Shown here: in pieces, positions 62,785-64,000 of the stretch
How positions within the stretch are numbered: the first letter of the stretch is position 1
Layout: every line of letters starts with the position of its first letter
Source: Saprospiraceae bacterium UBA6168
GTDB lineage: Bacteria > Bacteroidota > Bacteroidia > Chitinophagales > Saprospiraceae
DNA length: 64,000 bases
Direction: 5' to 3'
NCBI GenBank assembly: GCA_002435785.1
Contig: DIUC01000024.1
Location: 1 to 64,000, forward strand
Translations under genes and position numbers: made by a program
Notes under the pieces: model-generated
Databases searched by the model: none
What the model saw: only the letters and a program-made list of their open reading frames with translations
Told to the model about the DNA's origin: nothing

Positions 62785-62898
62785 AAGGATTGAAGGATTG
62801 AAGGATTGAAGGCGTGAAGGATTGAGGGACTGAAGGATTGGAGGATAACGGGGCGTAACGCACCTTCAATCCTCCAATCCTTCAATCCTTCACGCCTT
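62785..62898. repeat. inverted array of AAGGATTG octamers filling the DUF1800-DUF1501 gap
   Basis: Left side: seven or eight consecutive 8-nt units, AAGGATTG with variants AAGGCGTG and AGGGACTG (62785-62848). Right side (62863-62898) has the complementary CAATCCTT units. The right side matches the left reversed, except for one missing unit, so the RNA can fold into a long hairpin with a loop near 62847-62862. It starts at the DUF1800 stop and ends 7 nt before the DUF1501 start codon. Confidence 0.88.
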
Positions 62899-64000
62899 AA
62901 CTAAGATAAAACTCCGGCATGTTCATCATGGCCGATAGCAGGTTAGTCAATTTGGATTTCACGGCATTGGCCAGGTTCACGTCGTTGGGGTTGTTCACAT
63001 GGTCGCTGTATTCGATGTTCCATTCGTAGTCCGGCAGGCCGGGCAGCAGGATACCTTTCAGGAAGTCGTGCTGGAACTGGGTAATGGGTTGGGGGAACAG
63101 GATTCCCACCAATTCGCCAATCAAGTCGTCCGCAATTTCGGGGGTGTCCAATGCGGAGATGAACCCAAGCACGTTGATTTTTGCCCCAAACCCAAGTGCC
63201 GTGATGCCGTTGCCAAGCATTCGGGTGGTGTAGGCTTGGCGCACGGGCAGGGTGACGGCGCTTATCCAATGGCGATAAAAAACGGGGGCTTGGTAGTACG
63301 CTTTCCAGCCTGAAACACTGGGCGGGTCAAAATGTGCCATTTGCATGGGAGTGACCGTGGTGCGGAAAGTCTGCCAAAGTACTCGGTAATGCTGTTCCAA
63401 ACTGGCAGCGGTAAGGTCAATATCGAAGGTTTTGAAGACGCTCATCGTGAAGTCCACCGGATTTTTTATCATCGGCCCCACATTCAGGATGTCGAAGAAA
63501 TGCTCGCTCCGCAATAGGGCTTCCACGGCTGGCTGGATGTTGTAATCATTGCTCAACAGTATTTGCGCCATCGGCGCAATCACATCCTCCTCCACCTGCT
63601 GCGGGATTTCGTAGTAAACGAACCATCGGTAGAGCTTGCGGCAAATGAAACGTGCGCATTCGTCTTTAGAAAAAATGATGTCAATCAAATGGGCGTATTC
63701 TTGGTTGCCCATGTTCGGAATCTGAACGTCGTTGAAGCGGTGGGAAAGCTGCTTGGTAGTGGTGTTGTGGCGGTTTGGCAAAAAAGTGGCGGTCACGGGC
63801 TGTGCAGGGTTTTGCGTGTTGAATCCCTGGTCAATCCAACCCGTCAGGACTTTGGCCATTTCCTCCACGTCCTGCTCTGTATAATTGGTGTAGTCGCCTG
63901 GGCCGACTTGCGGGCCTTTGCCGATGGTGAAAAGCTCCAACAGCTCACGTGCGTAGTTTTCATTGGGAGATGCGGCGGTGTTGTCCCTGCCGTTGAGGTA
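62897..64000 (-). CDS. DUF1800 domain protein (partial, N-terminus outside window)
   Basis: 367 residues visible; the frame stays open to the right edge (reading YLNGRDNTAASPNENYAREL before LELFTIG), so the start lies beyond 64000. NENYARELLELF, DVEEMAKVLTGW and FICRKLYRWFVY are DUF1800 family blocks, and HFDPPSVSGWKAYYQ is the conserved C-terminal block. Partner gene DUF1501 follows downstream on the same strand, separated by the octamer hairpin. Function unknown; the pair is common in Planctomycetes and Bacteroidota. Confidence 0.92.
   Translation of the reverse strand, partial: YLNGRDNTAASPNENYARELLELFTIGKGPQVGPGDYTNYTEQDVEEMAKVLTGWIDQGFNTQNPAQPVTATFLPNRHNTTTKQLSHRFNDVQIPNMGNQEYAHLIDIIFSKDECARFICRKLYRWFVYYEIPQQVEEDVIAPMAQILLSNDYNIQPAVEALLRSEHFFDILNVGPMIKNPVDFTMSVFKTFDIDLTAASLEQHYRVLWQTFRTTVTPMQMAHFDPPSVSGWKAYYQAPVFYRHWISAVTLPVRQAYTTRMLGNGITALGFGAKINVLGFISALDTPEIADDLIGELVGILFPQPITQFQHDFLKGILLPGLPDYEWNIEYSDHVNNPNDVNLANAVKSKLTNLLSAMMNMPEFYLS

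Overview
The window reads as chromosomal DNA of a Bacteroidota bacterium, most likely a Saprospiraceae-like (Lewinella/Haliscomenobacter) aerobe. The evidence is gene content: SusC/SusD pair, T9SS type A and type B sorting domains on five secreted proteins, a quinol:cytochrome c alternative complex III (ACIII) operon, BatD-like and LptB genes, and promoters of the Bacteroidota TTTG / TAnnTTTG type rather than Shine-Dalgarno-led units. No tRNA, rRNA, insertion sequence, prophage or CRISPR array was recognised. The left (1-76) and right (62897-64000) genes are cut by the window edges.

Layout. 1-8300: tail of a T9SS protein; a class IV aminotransferase divergent from folE; fabD; a YqgE/AlgH protein; an outer-membrane barrel protein; an ECF sigma factor overlapping a membrane-anchored barrel protein that may be its regulator; a class V aminotransferase and another barrel protein. 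8400-19800: minus-strand secreted/surface block, including a 2314-residue T9SS type B adhesin-like protein with 15 tandem ~83-residue repeats, a two-domain retropepsin-like/PDZ protein, and a LacI-family regulator. 19900-34500: a susC/susD unit with a palindromic candidate LacI operator upstream, a T9SS type B protein, and two tandem paralogous FG-GAP/ASPIC-UnbV lipoproteins; no glycosidase is present nearby. 34500-40340: Uma2-type nuclease, an uncharacterised lipoprotein plus helical-repeat protein pair with overlapping ends, a short BatD-like protein and LptB.

40540-57900 is one continuous respiratory locus: actABCDEF, coxB, coxA, ctaB, two coxC-type genes, a subunit IV-like gene, a SCO-like gene, DUF420/CtaM-like and a small CPMC membrane protein. 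Quinol oxidation by ACIII would feed electrons through heme c groups to the aa3-type oxidase. Two features of this locus are striking: CoxB carries a C-terminal OmpA-like peptidoglycan-binding domain, and the SCO-like protein has no cysteine at all, so it cannot bind copper as classical SCO does.

57900-64000: a small membrane protein, a PIF1-like helicase, a secreted endonuclease/exonuclease/phosphatase-fold enzyme, and a DUF1800-DUF1501 pair in which DUF1501 ends in a T9SS sorting domain. A dispersed family of CAATCC-type 7/8-nt repeats occurs both in coding sequence (32125, 33686) and as intergenic hairpins (54846, 62785), and a 21-nt minisatellite lies at 61044-61217.
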